From NCBI GenBank assembly GCA_900618425.1, contig UZAN01039556.1:11855-75854 (forward strand): DNA of 64,000 nt, given 5' to 3'. The notes below the pieces were generated by a model. It was not told the origin of the DNA, searched no databases, and saw nothing but the letters and a program-made list of their open reading frames with translations. Position numbers and translations under genes: made by a program. This document shows, piece after piece, positions 12,131-22,229 of this stretch (position 1 is the stretch's first letter; each line of letters starts with the position of its first letter). This stretch comes from Echinostoma caproni (lineage: Eukaryota; Platyhelminthes; Trematoda; Plagiorchiida; Echinostomatidae).

Positions 12131-12892
12131 AACCTGTCAAAGTTGTGAGTTCATGCGTGCTCCTCACTGCTTCCTTTACCCTCTAGTGGTTTACCCCGGT
12201 TATGGAGGGTCACTTACTGGGAGAATCTTCAAAATACATCTCTTGATGCGGAGGTATCACCAGAACTATCATCTCTATCCTGAACAGACACATTTAGGAT
12301 TGCGAAATGGTATTTAACAAAACAGTTCGAAAATTCCATCGTGCATTGCGCAAAGAATTGTATAATTTGTTCCATCATTCGAACATCAAAAGATTACAAT
12401 TGTCGTTTACACGTACCTCTTAAAATCGTAATTCTGTTTTGCCATATCTCGCAGTTATGCTTCTTGATAAAGAGAACGATTCCACTGATTTAGGTAACTT
12501 TAACCTACATTTATAAGGATTTCAGATTCATATTACCTGATTTTACAGTTCGCATTCACAAATTTGGTTGCATGAGGCTACTATTACAAATCACACACAG
12601 AACAAAATCAAATAAATGACTTTGTGACCTCGTGAAATTCCACATACACGATGACAATAGACTGTTTCGTACTTGGTGGCCTTGTGAGGTCAGCGACGCT
12701 GTGGAACGATTGATCAATTGTTCATTATAATTTTGAGGAAATCTATAAAAAATCAACGAATTCATCAAAATCACCTTAGTCAAGTGTCTTCACACAAAGG
12801 AGAATATCCAGGTCGCTGTGTTATCAAATAGTGCACGTTTATACCAAAAGATACAAGGCTTTCCGAAGTCTGTCATTTGAACGATAGGTCAG

Positions 12893-13173
12893 GATAAAAT
12901 TTTGCGTGTTGAAAGTGAACTGTACTCTTTGATGAACATTACCCAACACTCTCGTGATGTCGTAAACATCGTATGGCACCTGCTGCAGCATATGGGTTTC
13001 ATTCGAAATCTGTTTTTGATTTATTCGTCCAGACTGATTGCTGAACAGAAAACGTATTCAAAAAATGGTATTTTACAGAATGCCGAGAGTATTCGGGAGG
13101 ACTGTCAGTTTCTAGCTCGTGAAACTTGTTCGGCTGTTCCTGGAATGGCAATCAAAATCGCTATTGGTCATAA
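12893..13173 (+). CDS. Candidate internal exon, unidentified protein
   Basis: An open plus-strand frame of about 94 codons, mostly helical in character, with 'RVESELYSLMNI', 'DVVNIVWHLLQHMGFIRNLF' and 'ILQNAESIREDCQFLA'. It follows an AG at 12891-12892 (phase 0) and ends at GTAAAC (13174 on) with two bases of a split codon. A second possible acceptor lies inside at 13047-13048 after 'TTTTTGATTTATTCGTCC'. Phase 0 matches the end of the exon at 11280. The intervening 1.6 kb would be an intron holding the RTE fragment. I do not recognise the family. The helical pattern could fit many large scaffold or tethering proteins, but that is speculation. Confidence 0.38.
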
Positions 13174-13989
13174 GTAAACTGGTTTCATTATAATATATAT
13201 GGAGCAGCGATTTCTTATCAAAGAACCAACTAAATAAGTTTTTAACGTTTAAACAAACTTAAACTAAGCGTTAAATAAAAAAAAATGCGTTTCAGAAGTC
13301 TTCCGTTTTAGTTAGCCTTTATTTTTTCCCCAGGGAGCGATAACTCATGTGAAGGGGCGGTACATTCTCTTGGTCATGTTTGTGCTTTGATGTAGCAGGA
13401 GGAGTAGGCTGCATCACCATGAGCAACGGTATACACCGTGAAAGAGACACGTGTAAAATGGATGATACTCCTGATGCAACAGCATTGAAACGTGGCAAAC
13501 AGTTAAAATTCTTGCAATAAAACGACAAAATGAATAATTGTAGCAGGTAAATCACCAGGTTTCTGGTGATTCAGTCATCGTATTTCACTTGTGATAATTC
13601 TGTGGTGATAAGAGCAAAAGAATCAGGCGACAGTAGACCTACCTCGAGCTGTGTTTTAGACATTTTAGCCATACCCCCCAAATAGAATTGGTCATTCAAG
13701 TGTAAGCGGTTCAAAGTTAAATGTAGCGTAGGCATTCATTGAACAACTGTTTTCATTCATTCGTGCCTTATTTTCATTGCAAAACTCTTCGTCAATGATC
13801 GGTATTGTTTGTGCGTTGCTCCATTTGCTCATTTCCGTTTTTAACTGGATTCGTTTTTGAGGCAGCGAATCAAAATGGGTCTAATAATATGATACATGCC
13901 CTCAAATTTCTTGCCGTTAGCTCATTGAACATAAACAGAAAGAAATATTTGTTTGAATTTATCATTTAGATCTACTGGCTGAAGTGATT

Positions 13990-14258
13990 AGTAGAAGTGT
14001 TATGAGCTGGTACTCACTTGTGAATAGTGATTTATTTCAACGATCACAAATCAACAAAATCACTGGGGGCAATTAGCTGGGTCTCAAAGAATAACTATCG
14101 GTTGCCACATTCATTACCCGTCGTGTGGTCAGGAACTGCAATGGTATGTTTCGGAATAGATTTTTTGTCTTATGTATTCCAAATTGCTCATGTTCCACTG
14201 TGATTCTCATTAAATGACTGCTCTCGAACAAACACCATTTTGTGGAATTATAACAATA
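13990..14258. repeat. Dispersed repeat, copy 1 of 3
   Basis: The core, 14081-14258, aligns along its length with 27510-27684 and 45138-45310. Shared blocks include 'CATTCATTACCCGTCGTGTG', 'CAGGAACTGC', 'ATGTTTCGGA.TAGATTTT', 'TTATGTAT' and 'GGAATTATAACA'. Copies 1 and 2 also share the left part ('TACTCACTTGTGA', 'AAATCAACAAAATC.CTGGGG'), which copy 3 lacks. All three lie in the same orientation. No terminal inverted repeat, poly(A) tail or coding motif is evident, so the class is unknown. It could be the untranslated end of a larger element. Confidence 0.78.
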
Positions 14259-14721
14259 GGAATTCGTCCACACCGGAACCCGTGAAACAGTTCTTATTCC
14301 CAGTGAATGAGTAACATTTTATACTAAATGCTGATTGCCTAAATTTTATCCACTTTCGAATGGGTCTCCGTGTTTGGGTATCTAAGTTCATATATGCTTC
14401 TCTTGCTGAGCGCAGCGTTTTGTATGCATTCTAAAAGCCGTAATGGCTGACATCTCTGTGATCTGCCTTAAAGATCAACTAAATCTAGGGGTTGGACAGC
14501 ATTGTATAACCATAAGATAAACCAATCACTCTATTTGAGTAAACTGCTGGTTCATAAATTGATTGCCACATGGTCTACCAATATTTAAGGTACGTTTTAA
14601 GGGTAAATTTTGTATTGTCCTCGTTGTCTACGTTATTTTGATACCAGTATTTTGGCGGTATTATTAGTGTTTAAGACAGTAAAAACACCCCGTTTCTCAG
14701 GCATTTACTTTATCTTTTTAG

Positions 14722-14795
14722 CTTCTGCTGATGTGGTTTTAAATAAACGCGATCTTAGGAAATTAAAAGATATTGACTACTCTTGTAAATATATG
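14722..14795 (+). CDS. Possible short exon
   Basis: A 74-base plus-strand segment lies between a strong acceptor ('TTACTTTATCTTTTTAG' to 14721) and GTGATTGG (14796 on). It is open in the frame that reads 'SADVVLNKRDLRKLKDIDY', ends in phase 0, and starts with two bases of a split codon. No neighbour with a matching phase was found: the exon ending at 13173 leaves two bases, not one. Splice signals alone in a segment this short are weak evidence. Confidence 0.2.
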
Positions 14796-15139
14796 GTGAT
14801 TGGTACAAAGTAGGAGACGCGCTTTGAACATCTGTAGACTCTTAGTTGATATGCATATCCACATTGAAAAACAGATTCCCGTAGTTTATTTATAAGTCCA
14901 TACGGAAGGGAATTTGAAGACAGCAAACACAGTTAGTGTTTTATTTGTTGCACGCAGCCGCCATGGGTTATTAATCCTACCTAAGGTTTTCATTGGTAGC
15001 GATTTAACTTTCCGTGTTGCATATCAGTCGGAACAGTCTTTAAATAGCCCCTGTTTACTTATTTATATTAGCAAGCTTGGATTCTATCCCCTGATTAAGC
15101 TGCTGCTTCCTTTCTACTAGCTGCATTTGCCCAACATTT

Positions 15140-16310
15140 TCACGATGTTTCTTGAGGCTCTTCTTGGTTTCCTGTTGCAGACGTTACTTAATCATTCTTT
15201 GATTCCAGGCGATTGTGATTTGCCGTTTTTCCTCCATTTATGCTAGTGACTCATGGAATTTCCAATGCCTCCGACCGGTCTGAAGCTGATATCCACAATA
15301 TTGCCGTGAATTGCGTTGCTCGTCTAATCTGATCCCACGGCTCCTCAACATTACCGCGCTACAGCTCCTTCAACTCTTTCCCTAGGTCTGATGCAAAGCA
15401 TACATCAACGGCTGGGCCGGATAAGCCATGATCTGCCGAGGGAGTATGGTGTTTTTTCTGTGACCATTGAGTCGGATAGTAAACAGCGTCAAAGTAATGC
15501 GTGATAAGATTCAACGCGGGTGGTCCAATAGGTAGTGCAATTTTGTGTTGACCCACGCCGACGGTCGGTTAATGCTATATGGTTATTCTGAGTTTGCCTA
15601 CCAGTTGAACTGGAGCGCTACGTTCTTCCCATTCGTCGAGCGCTCTGTCGGTAGTTGGTACTGGATAGAAACAGGTGGTGATCGGCTCCGAAATGGAGCG
15701 GTCGATTACTGTTATCTGTTCGTTGGCAGACAGAAGCACAGCGACCGCCTAAGCAAGCTTCCGATATGCTCAGTTTTTCAACATGCGGATTATAATCACC
15801 TGCAAGAACAACTATGTCGAGCTCGTACTCAACCGAATGAGTTCGGTGGGTTTATCATAGAACACGTATTGTTGTGCTTCAGAACTGCAGTTAGTCGGTG
15901 AATACGCCGAAATGATGAACAGCCACCTTTTGTTGTTGCCACTTTTCCAGAAACTGATAGAGCCTTGGATCCACATTTCGCATAAGGGACTGTTGACGGG
16001 CATCGCATCGATTACTGACAACTGGGATCTTATGATTGTTACAACACACGCTAAGCTGACCTACTGAATGCGGTTTTTCGTCGCCTGACGTGCAAAGGAA
16101 GAACCTTGAAGACAAATCTGGTGTAGTTAAGTGGATTATATTACTAGGATCCGGGATGCGCGTCTCCGTTACGCAGGAAATATCAATTCCCAAACAGTCC
16201 ATTGTCTGCGCCAGACAACATCTGGTGACCCACCTGCATCAGGGTCCTTACTTTGAAGGTCCGCAGTCTGAGAGATTGACGAGGATTCGTAATCTGCATA
16301 CGTGGTAAGC
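15140..16310 (-). mobile_element. RTE-like retrotransposon fragment: endonuclease domain only
   Basis: Minus-strand relic of an APE-type endonuclease of the RTE kind that is widespread in flatworms. Reading from 16310 down: 'VRTLMQVG' (start block), 'LGIDISCVTETRIPDPS' (about 16200-16150, catalytic Glu in TETR), 'FIISAYSPTNCSSEAQQYVF' (about 15930-15870), 'IVVLAGDYNPHVEKL' (about 15815-15770, the GD(Y)N box), 'LGGRCASVCQRTDNSNRPL', 'FLSSTNYR' and 'SADHGL' (about 15430, the SDH motif). After it, 'RLQQETKKSLKKHRENVGQM' near 15190-15130 matches the basic linker before the RT. No RT follows, so the copy is 3'-truncated. Several frame changes and stops make it inactive. It is not the same copy as the RT fragment at 11.45 kb, which runs the other way. 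Confidence 0.88.
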
Positions 16311-16615
16311 TAGTTACATCGCTATTGAAAAACACAATTTGGCGAGTGACGACCTAGTTGTCTGGGGGAATATTACGGGTCGGGAGAAGGGGTAAAGCGA
16401 GAGGGTTGGATAAGGAAAACATTCAGTTTGACAAAGGTTTGGATGTCAGAGCATTAGTCCATTCACTATTATCCAGCCCACTTGATGCAGTGGGCAGTGT
16501 GGTATTGATTATCCTGTGAGAAAACCGATGCAATATTGGATTATTTATAGTTTGTGTGTACATTAGAGATTGATGGACGGGTACTACTAGTCGGAAATTG
16601 AATATAATCGAAAAC

Positions 16616-16827
16616 CTTTTCCAGTGTTAGAAACAGTGATAAGTGACAGTAGTTGTCAGCGGCCAAGGTGTGGCACGTATTTGAGGAATCTAGCAAATGC
16701 TGATTGAAAGTACCCCTGGTGGACTCTATGCAAAAAAGAGTACCTTCGTTGCTCACATATAAAGAGTGGAAAATTCTGCATAGACGAAATGCAAGTTCCA
16801 CGCCTGCATCGTGACTAGTGATTGACG
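16616..16827 (-). CDS. Candidate internal exon, unidentified protein
   Basis: A 212-base minus-strand segment, open across its length, after a good acceptor ('TTACCTAATGTTTTTAG', AG at 16829-16828) and before a GTTTTC donor (16615 on), which is a weaker type. A second possible donor (GTACTC) lies inside. It encodes about 70 residues including 'AGVELAFRLCRIFHSLYVSN' and several Cys and His residues. It begins with two bases of a split codon, compatible with the candidate exon at 17214-17290 read in its second frame. No family recognised. It lies just upstream of the RTE endonuclease relic but shows none of that family's motifs. Confidence 0.3.
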
Positions 16828-17213
16828 CTAAAAACATTAGGTAATAAGAAGAACAAATGTGGTAAATATCAGGGTATTAGGCGAGTTTGATATATAACCG
16901 TATGTGTATTTTCGGGACATCTGGGAACAAAATACGTTCTTTCACCTTACAACATAAAGTTGATCGGCCTAACTGTAAAACAATTCGAGCCGTAATTTCC
17001 AGTTTCAGATACATACCGTTGTATAATCTTGGATTAGTTAGCCTCTACACATTTTACGTATGTTAGCCGAAGTTTTTCAGAGAGCTAACAGTGACAGAAT
17101 CAAATATTCCGTATATAAAAACTCTCCTATCCACGCACAAGTGCTTTACTGTTACAGAACGTAATCTCATTAAACGTGTTTTGTGTTTCACAGAAGCAAA
17201 AAAACATGCGCAC

Positions 17214-17290
17214 CTATCTTCTTCATATTTTGGGCTAATTTTCTGATCTGGTGAATTTGTCTTATCCACATCACATTGAGATAGTGGTTT
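17214..17290 (-). CDS. Candidate internal exon, unidentified protein
   Basis: A 77-base minus-strand segment with a strong acceptor ('TTTTCTTCCGCTGCGTGGAATTTAG' region, AG at 17292-17291) and a GTGCGC donor at 17213. Two frames are open. The frame that fits the next exon at 16616-16827 reads a helical, basic stretch ('WIRQIHQIRKLAQNMKK'). The other is polar ('DKTNSPDQKISPKYEED'). With two open frames the coding call is uncertain. Confidence 0.25.
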
Positions 17291-18929
17291 CTAAATTCCA
17301 CGCAGCGGAAGAAAATTCATCACATAAAGGGGTTGATCGCAGACATCTGAACCGCACATGGTTTCATATGTGGCCGGGTCATTCTGGTTGTTTTGTTCCC
17401 GCCTTTTTGTTCATGACACACTGAAGTTCAGCCAGAGAATGCATGCATCAAATTTCCCGGTTGAATCAAGGTCAGTTGTGCTTTTGCGGTGTCACCGGAT
17501 AGCATAAGCATCTTCTACGTTATTTGAACACTCGAATGGCTCAAATTACATCATAATAATATAACAACCTACATCCCAGAATAAAGAAAGCAAAAAAAAG
17601 CAACTGCAGTTTTGGGGAAATCTTACCCGTTTGTTGGAATATCTGGAAGATATTTGAACGTTTAACTACCCAAATAAATAACGAATGGAATTGCTGCCAT
17701 CTTGTTTATGATTATTTTTCCTGCTCACACAGGAACATGTTAGTTGCTGAGTATAGATGTTTGTGAAGCATTAAAAAAAAACCATCGTCGTTGGTGAATC
17801 CATTCTACAGCACCCCAGGCATCAATAAATCGGTAACCTTATGTGGCTTGCTTAACAGCATCTGGACAGTATGTCTATGAAATAGTTGTTTTCATCAGAA
17901 TAATTAAATTCAATACCCATTAACTCCCAACAGTTGAATGTGCAAACACTGTTAAACTCAAGATTTCATTTCATTCATTTTTCACCTGAAAATATTAAAA
18001 ACAAATTCAGATTGTTCTAAAATGGAAATGGAAATCGGAGTCTCTCTCGAATACTAATTCTCTCAATTCCGCGTTGTCAATCGCTGTTATTCAGTGTTTA
18101 CCAGTAGAGCAGGGATGATCTTTCGAATGAGTTGGAAGTCAGTTAGAATTATGTCCACAATGTCAAATTATCTTCGGCACTCAAATAAATCTTATCTATC
18201 AACGCTGAGTTATCAGTGGCTCATTCACTTGTGATGAATCTGTTACAGGCATCAAAGGTTATATTTAATTTACCGTAATCCACATCACAATGATGCTCGA
18301 GCTCGATATCTACATTGTGGTTGAAAGTGATACTCTTTTCATTCATTTGCCAAATTTGGAAATAGTTAACTAGTTCTATATCAACAAAAAGGAGACTTAA
18401 TTACCCACATATTGCTAATAAGGGATTTTAACAGAATAGTTGGGCCTTGTCAGTTTTGAAAACTGTATGATACGATTTGATGACAACAACAGTATCATTA
18501 TCAGCTTTGGTTGTTGAAAACTTACTGTTGCTACGATCATATGCTTTTCAGTTGATTTTGTTCTCCTCTGGATGAAGTTTGTTTTCCGGTTTGGCAATAT
18601 AACACCAGAATCATCCATCTCGTTCTGTGGATGTGTGCGCGGTCAGTTGCTCGATTATGCGGAACGAATTACGTCAGATGCGAGATCTGTCGAAATGTAT
18701 CCATCCATGGAAATAAATATTTTTCACTTAGGGATTGACTATAAAACGTTCCCCTTACACGTTTCAATAAACAGGGCTGTGTAGGAATGATCGCCTGCAG
18801 ATCTCTTGGAAATTCATGAAAATGTTTGATTCTTGTTTAACGCATCTTATACTGTGCACATCAGCTCACTTCTCTGCGTATTGAACAACAACAACAGCAG
18901 CAGAAACAGTGAAATATTTTCTTTGTCAG

Positions 18930-19235
18930 AACCGTGGCTATTTTTACGGAAAGCGGACGCTATACACCTTGCCTAATTGCATTGGCTACAAATGGGGCAA
19001 GACTGTTCATTCTGTCAAATTTACTCCCACCAACCCTACTCAATTACCTGTCAACTCGGGAATTCCCGAAACGGTGTTCTTCTTTACTCCAATATGCAAA
19101 CAATGAACTGCAAACGTTTTTGAGCGTGTGTCATTTCTGAATGCAGTTCTGCATTCTGCCTGGTTACACTCCCGCCCCCTCTCTGATCCTGATTCCCAAA
19201 TATGTACATCCACTGGAGAGGCTTAATTTTACCGC
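18930..19235 (+). pseudogene. Possible exon or gene relic with one frameshift
   Basis: After a strong acceptor ('AATATTTTCTTTGTCAG' to 18929) a frame from 18931 encodes protein-like sequence with 'LIALATNGARLFILSNLL' and 'LLQYANNELQTF'. It breaks near 19115. In the next frame coding character resumes at once ('VSFLNAVLHSAWLHSRPLSD', about 19121-19185) and stops at about 19226. The continuity across a frame change suggests a decayed coding sequence or a single-base assembly error, not an intron. The family is unknown. Confidence 0.27.
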
Positions 19236-19843
19236 AGTATGATCCCAGCTCAATGCGTGTGTGCAGACTGCTGAGCTCAGCTCTCTCCAGGGAGCTCGTT
19301 ATCACTTGCAAGGTGAAGCCAACGGGCTATGATGAGGACACAATTATGGCGAATTCCGCAAAAGTTATAAATCAAGTGATTTTGAATGGCGAATGAAACT
19401 CTATTCTCCTCCTTGAACAGTTCTTTCCACATGAACTGCTTCCACTCTTTCTAAATTTACTTGACTTTTGCATCACACGTTTACATATTGCTTAATGTAA
19501 TGATCATATACGACTTGGGCTGATCGTAAATAGAGTTTCGTTGAGTCCTTAAGTGGTTCTAGTTGACTGAGCAGATTCAACGAACTTCATAAACTCTGGC
19601 TAATGAAGGAACGCACAGTTTCGAACTGTATCATATTTGCTCGTCTAAACAAAGTATGGTCGATACTGGAATAAGACACGTGACTATCATACAATAGTAA
19701 ACCATTTATAGAGGAGCAACCAAGAGAAATGAATTGTAGTCATTTTGCTCAGGGAAATAAATGATCGGAGAGACTAATCAAAATTCAAACGACTGTCACT
19801 AAGTTTAGGCAGAATAAAGACCTTTTTTAGTTAACGCGCGTAA

Positions 19844-19863
19844 TCAAGTCAAGTCAAGTCAAA
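19844..19863 (-). repeat. Pentamer tandem repeat at the 3' end of CR1-like copy 2
   Basis: Plus-strand 'TCAAGTCAAGTCAAGTCAAA': three full copies of a 5-base unit and a partial one. Read on the element's strand it is (TTGAC)n. It sits where the minus-strand element should end. CR1-like elements characteristically finish in a short tandem repeat and not in poly(A), so this probably marks the true 3' terminus. Confidence 0.65.
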
Positions 19864-20039
19864 GTAAGCTTCATGCACCCGTAGGGTGAATTTTCAGCGA
19901 TTGTTCACGATAATAAAGTGGAACTGAGGTGAGCTGTGAATATGTTAATTTAAAAAATAAAAGAACGACAGAAAACTGAACGCAGGAAGACGATAGTGAC
20001 GGATAAAAAAGGAATAAATAAACAAACTCATGCGGTGTT

Positions 20040-20640
20040 CAACCAAACCTGTAATAATAGATGCCCGATTTACTAGAAAGCGAGCAAGAAGATGGAGGAT
20101 GCTGTTTCTGTATGCGACGGTGCGTGCGGGAAACAGCCTTTAGTGAGAGAGGGAACGGGGGTTTGACATGGATTTTGTAAGTTCTTTCTGCAAGCAGTGA
20201 TCTTTGTAGTTCAAAATTCGGTCAGCTATCATATCATATGCGTTGATATGTTTGCACACAATAAAATCAACCATTAATTCTCTGGCTATACCGCTACATA
20301 AAGAAAAGACCTGGAAATTAATACGAAATCTTTTTCTTTTAAGCCGGGAAATAATACAAAGGAGCAGTAGACACAATGCAGGAGGATGCATGCTACCAAG
20401 AATTTTAAATTTACGTTTGGGGGAACAGCAAGCTTCCTTAGCCTGAAAGCATAAAAAGAGAGTTTACGAAGCTCGTTGTAAACGTTCTCTACAGGTAAGG
20501 TCCAAGAGAGGTTGTGGTATAAAAAGACTCCGAGGAGTTTAACGCAGTCAGCTTTGGGAATGCTGTGACTATTGACAACTAGATCCGGTAGATTATTAAA
20601 GGTAGTTTGATAGCGGGCAGTCATCCAGGGATTGTTCCAG
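20040..20640 (-). pseudogene. RT C-terminal domain of CR1-like copy 2
   Basis: From 20640 down: 'DCVKLLGVFLYHNLSW' (the family's LGV...L.W box), 'FYAFRLRKLAVPPNVNLKFL' and, after a frame shift, 'KHINAYDMIADRILNYKDH'. Then comes a shifted block with 'RLFPARTVAYRNSIL' (about 20137-20090), the family-typical C-terminal ART..Y..S motif. This is the part after the polymerase core that contributes to template and target handling in the family. The reading frame changes at least twice and the domain is fused by deletion to the RT N-terminus. Confidence 0.85.
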
Positions 20641-21115
20641 AGAACACACACAAATTAAACAATTCAGCGACGGGCGTTGCAAGGTGTTCAACATAGGTTT
20701 TCAATAAAATAGGGGCCAATGAGTCCAGTTCGTTGACCTTGTTTGACTTAAGTTGCTTCAAAACTTCGAGAACCTCGGTCGGAGAAACAGGGTTGGTGAT
20801 TTCTGAAGAGTTGAAAACAGACGGTAGAAAACTGGACCAAAAGTAGTCAGAAAATTATCGGTTTAATTCCTCTACGTCAGGACAGGAGCTCCCACGTGTG
20901 TCGCAGAGTTGCTTCAACGCCGACCACATCTCGCGACAGCTCTGGTTGCCCAGAATGGTTTCAACATACACTCGATTCAAGCGCTGAATCACTGCCTTGA
21001 TCAAGAGTCGTTTAACATCGTAGCGCCTGCCATTCGTATATGCCTTCTCCTTCTTATTAGGAGAGGCGATCAGACTATGTCGGTACCGATATATATGTTC
21101 ACGATCGGGCAACAC
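20641..21115 (-). pseudogene. RT N-terminal region of CR1-like copy 2
   Basis: Reading down from 21115: a basic linker ('KRLLIKAVIQRLNRVYVE', 'NQSCREMWSALKQLC'), a stop just after 'VEELNR' (about 20855), then in the same frame 'ITNPVSPTEVLEVLKQLKSN' and 'LATPVAELFNLCVFSGTIP', which are the first conserved blocks of the reverse transcriptase. The sequence that should follow (W-K-x-A, N-Y-R-P, motif A, motif B, FADD) is absent. The next residues belong to the far C-terminal side. Confidence 0.85.
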
Positions 21116-21309
21116 AAATCAAAACAGAAATTAAGGTAGCCGGTGAGATGTTCACATCTGGAAGAATTATCTGAAATGGAGAAGACAGAAAAAGCGATCG
21201 AAGAGATCATATCTTGGAATCGAGATAATATATCGTGCATAAAATTCCTTCTTCGTATTGCTCGGGATGCTTGTTGACGATGAAACGTTTTACCATAGAT
21301 TTTTGGGTG

Positions 21310-21960
21310 CAAAAGAATTGTACAGTGGTCGGACGTGCTACTAGGGGCTTGCTTTACCATAAAGAATACGTCTGGGATGTTTACGAAAATGCCATCAAGC
21401 TGGGCCTCCAAACGAGTGGGAAAGTGCACAAGATTAACCAAACCAAAAGTTCTTAAGAAAGAAATATCGAATCGTATAATCACCAGCCACAACACACATT
21501 GGCTGGTCTAAGCCTGTCGCGAATTGTGTTAAGAAAGAGTCGGAAAACATTCTGATGTCAGAAGTGGGTGTGTCAGAGGCAATGTAAATGTTTGCTAGCA
21601 GGATATGATCAAATATACTAAGAAAACAGGGTTTACATTGAACGACAATGCGGTTGATTTCCTTGGTATTAAAATGAAACACAAGATGAGAGCTGTTACA
21701 CCATATACGGTTGACGAAAGTGACTATTCCACTAACTCTTTTATTGAAATTCACAATACGATCATCTCGAAAGATATCAAATCCATCAAGCAGTACAATG
21801 CCATCCTCAATGTCAGAATGTAACCAGCTTTCCTGGAGCATAATAATTCCAACGTTTTTGCACACTTTCATGTAACATATTCCTGAGTTCATCAAATTTT
21901 CCCAGGAGTAAACGGATTTTACTGGATATAATAACAGGTATAGTCAGTTTGTTGATGGAA
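21310..21960 (-). pseudogene. APE-type endonuclease domain of CR1-like copy 2
   Basis: From 21960 down: 'LLGKFDELRNMLHE' (start block), a frameshift, 'VGIIMLQESWLHSDIEDG' (catalytic Glu near 21831), 'HILLANIYIASDTP', 'CVVAGDY' (about 21497-21477) and, after another frameshift directly behind it, 'LRTFGLVNLVHFPTR', 'LDGIF' and 'SSTSDHCTILL' (about 21345-21315, catalytic Asp-His). All main endonuclease blocks survive, in at least three frames. Confidence 0.9.
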
Positions 21961-22229
21961 CGCCGCCTGACAGCGACCCTCCAATCAGCGCGATGTTTAG
22001 TTTATTGTACTCGCCCTTTCTTCCCCAATCGGTGGTAGCGGTTTCGCACACAATGCGCAAAACGTGAAAATTGGAGTTCACACGCGATAAAACGATGTGA
22101 AATCAAAAATGTGCAGCCGTAGGACAGCATTTGACCTTGAGAATTGAACGAATTGATTTGATAAAATGTGTTGAGGATAGAACGCAGTTTTCCACTATAC
22201 AATCACGAACACGGCTGAATTCAACAGCC

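Noticed and set aside
11971..12309. Two exon-like plus-strand segments (11971-12070 and 12187-12309) with fitting phases
   Set aside because: The first segment continues an open frame that resembles the post-YADD part of an RTE reverse transcriptase, so its exon look is best explained as transposon sequence. Without it the second has no support.
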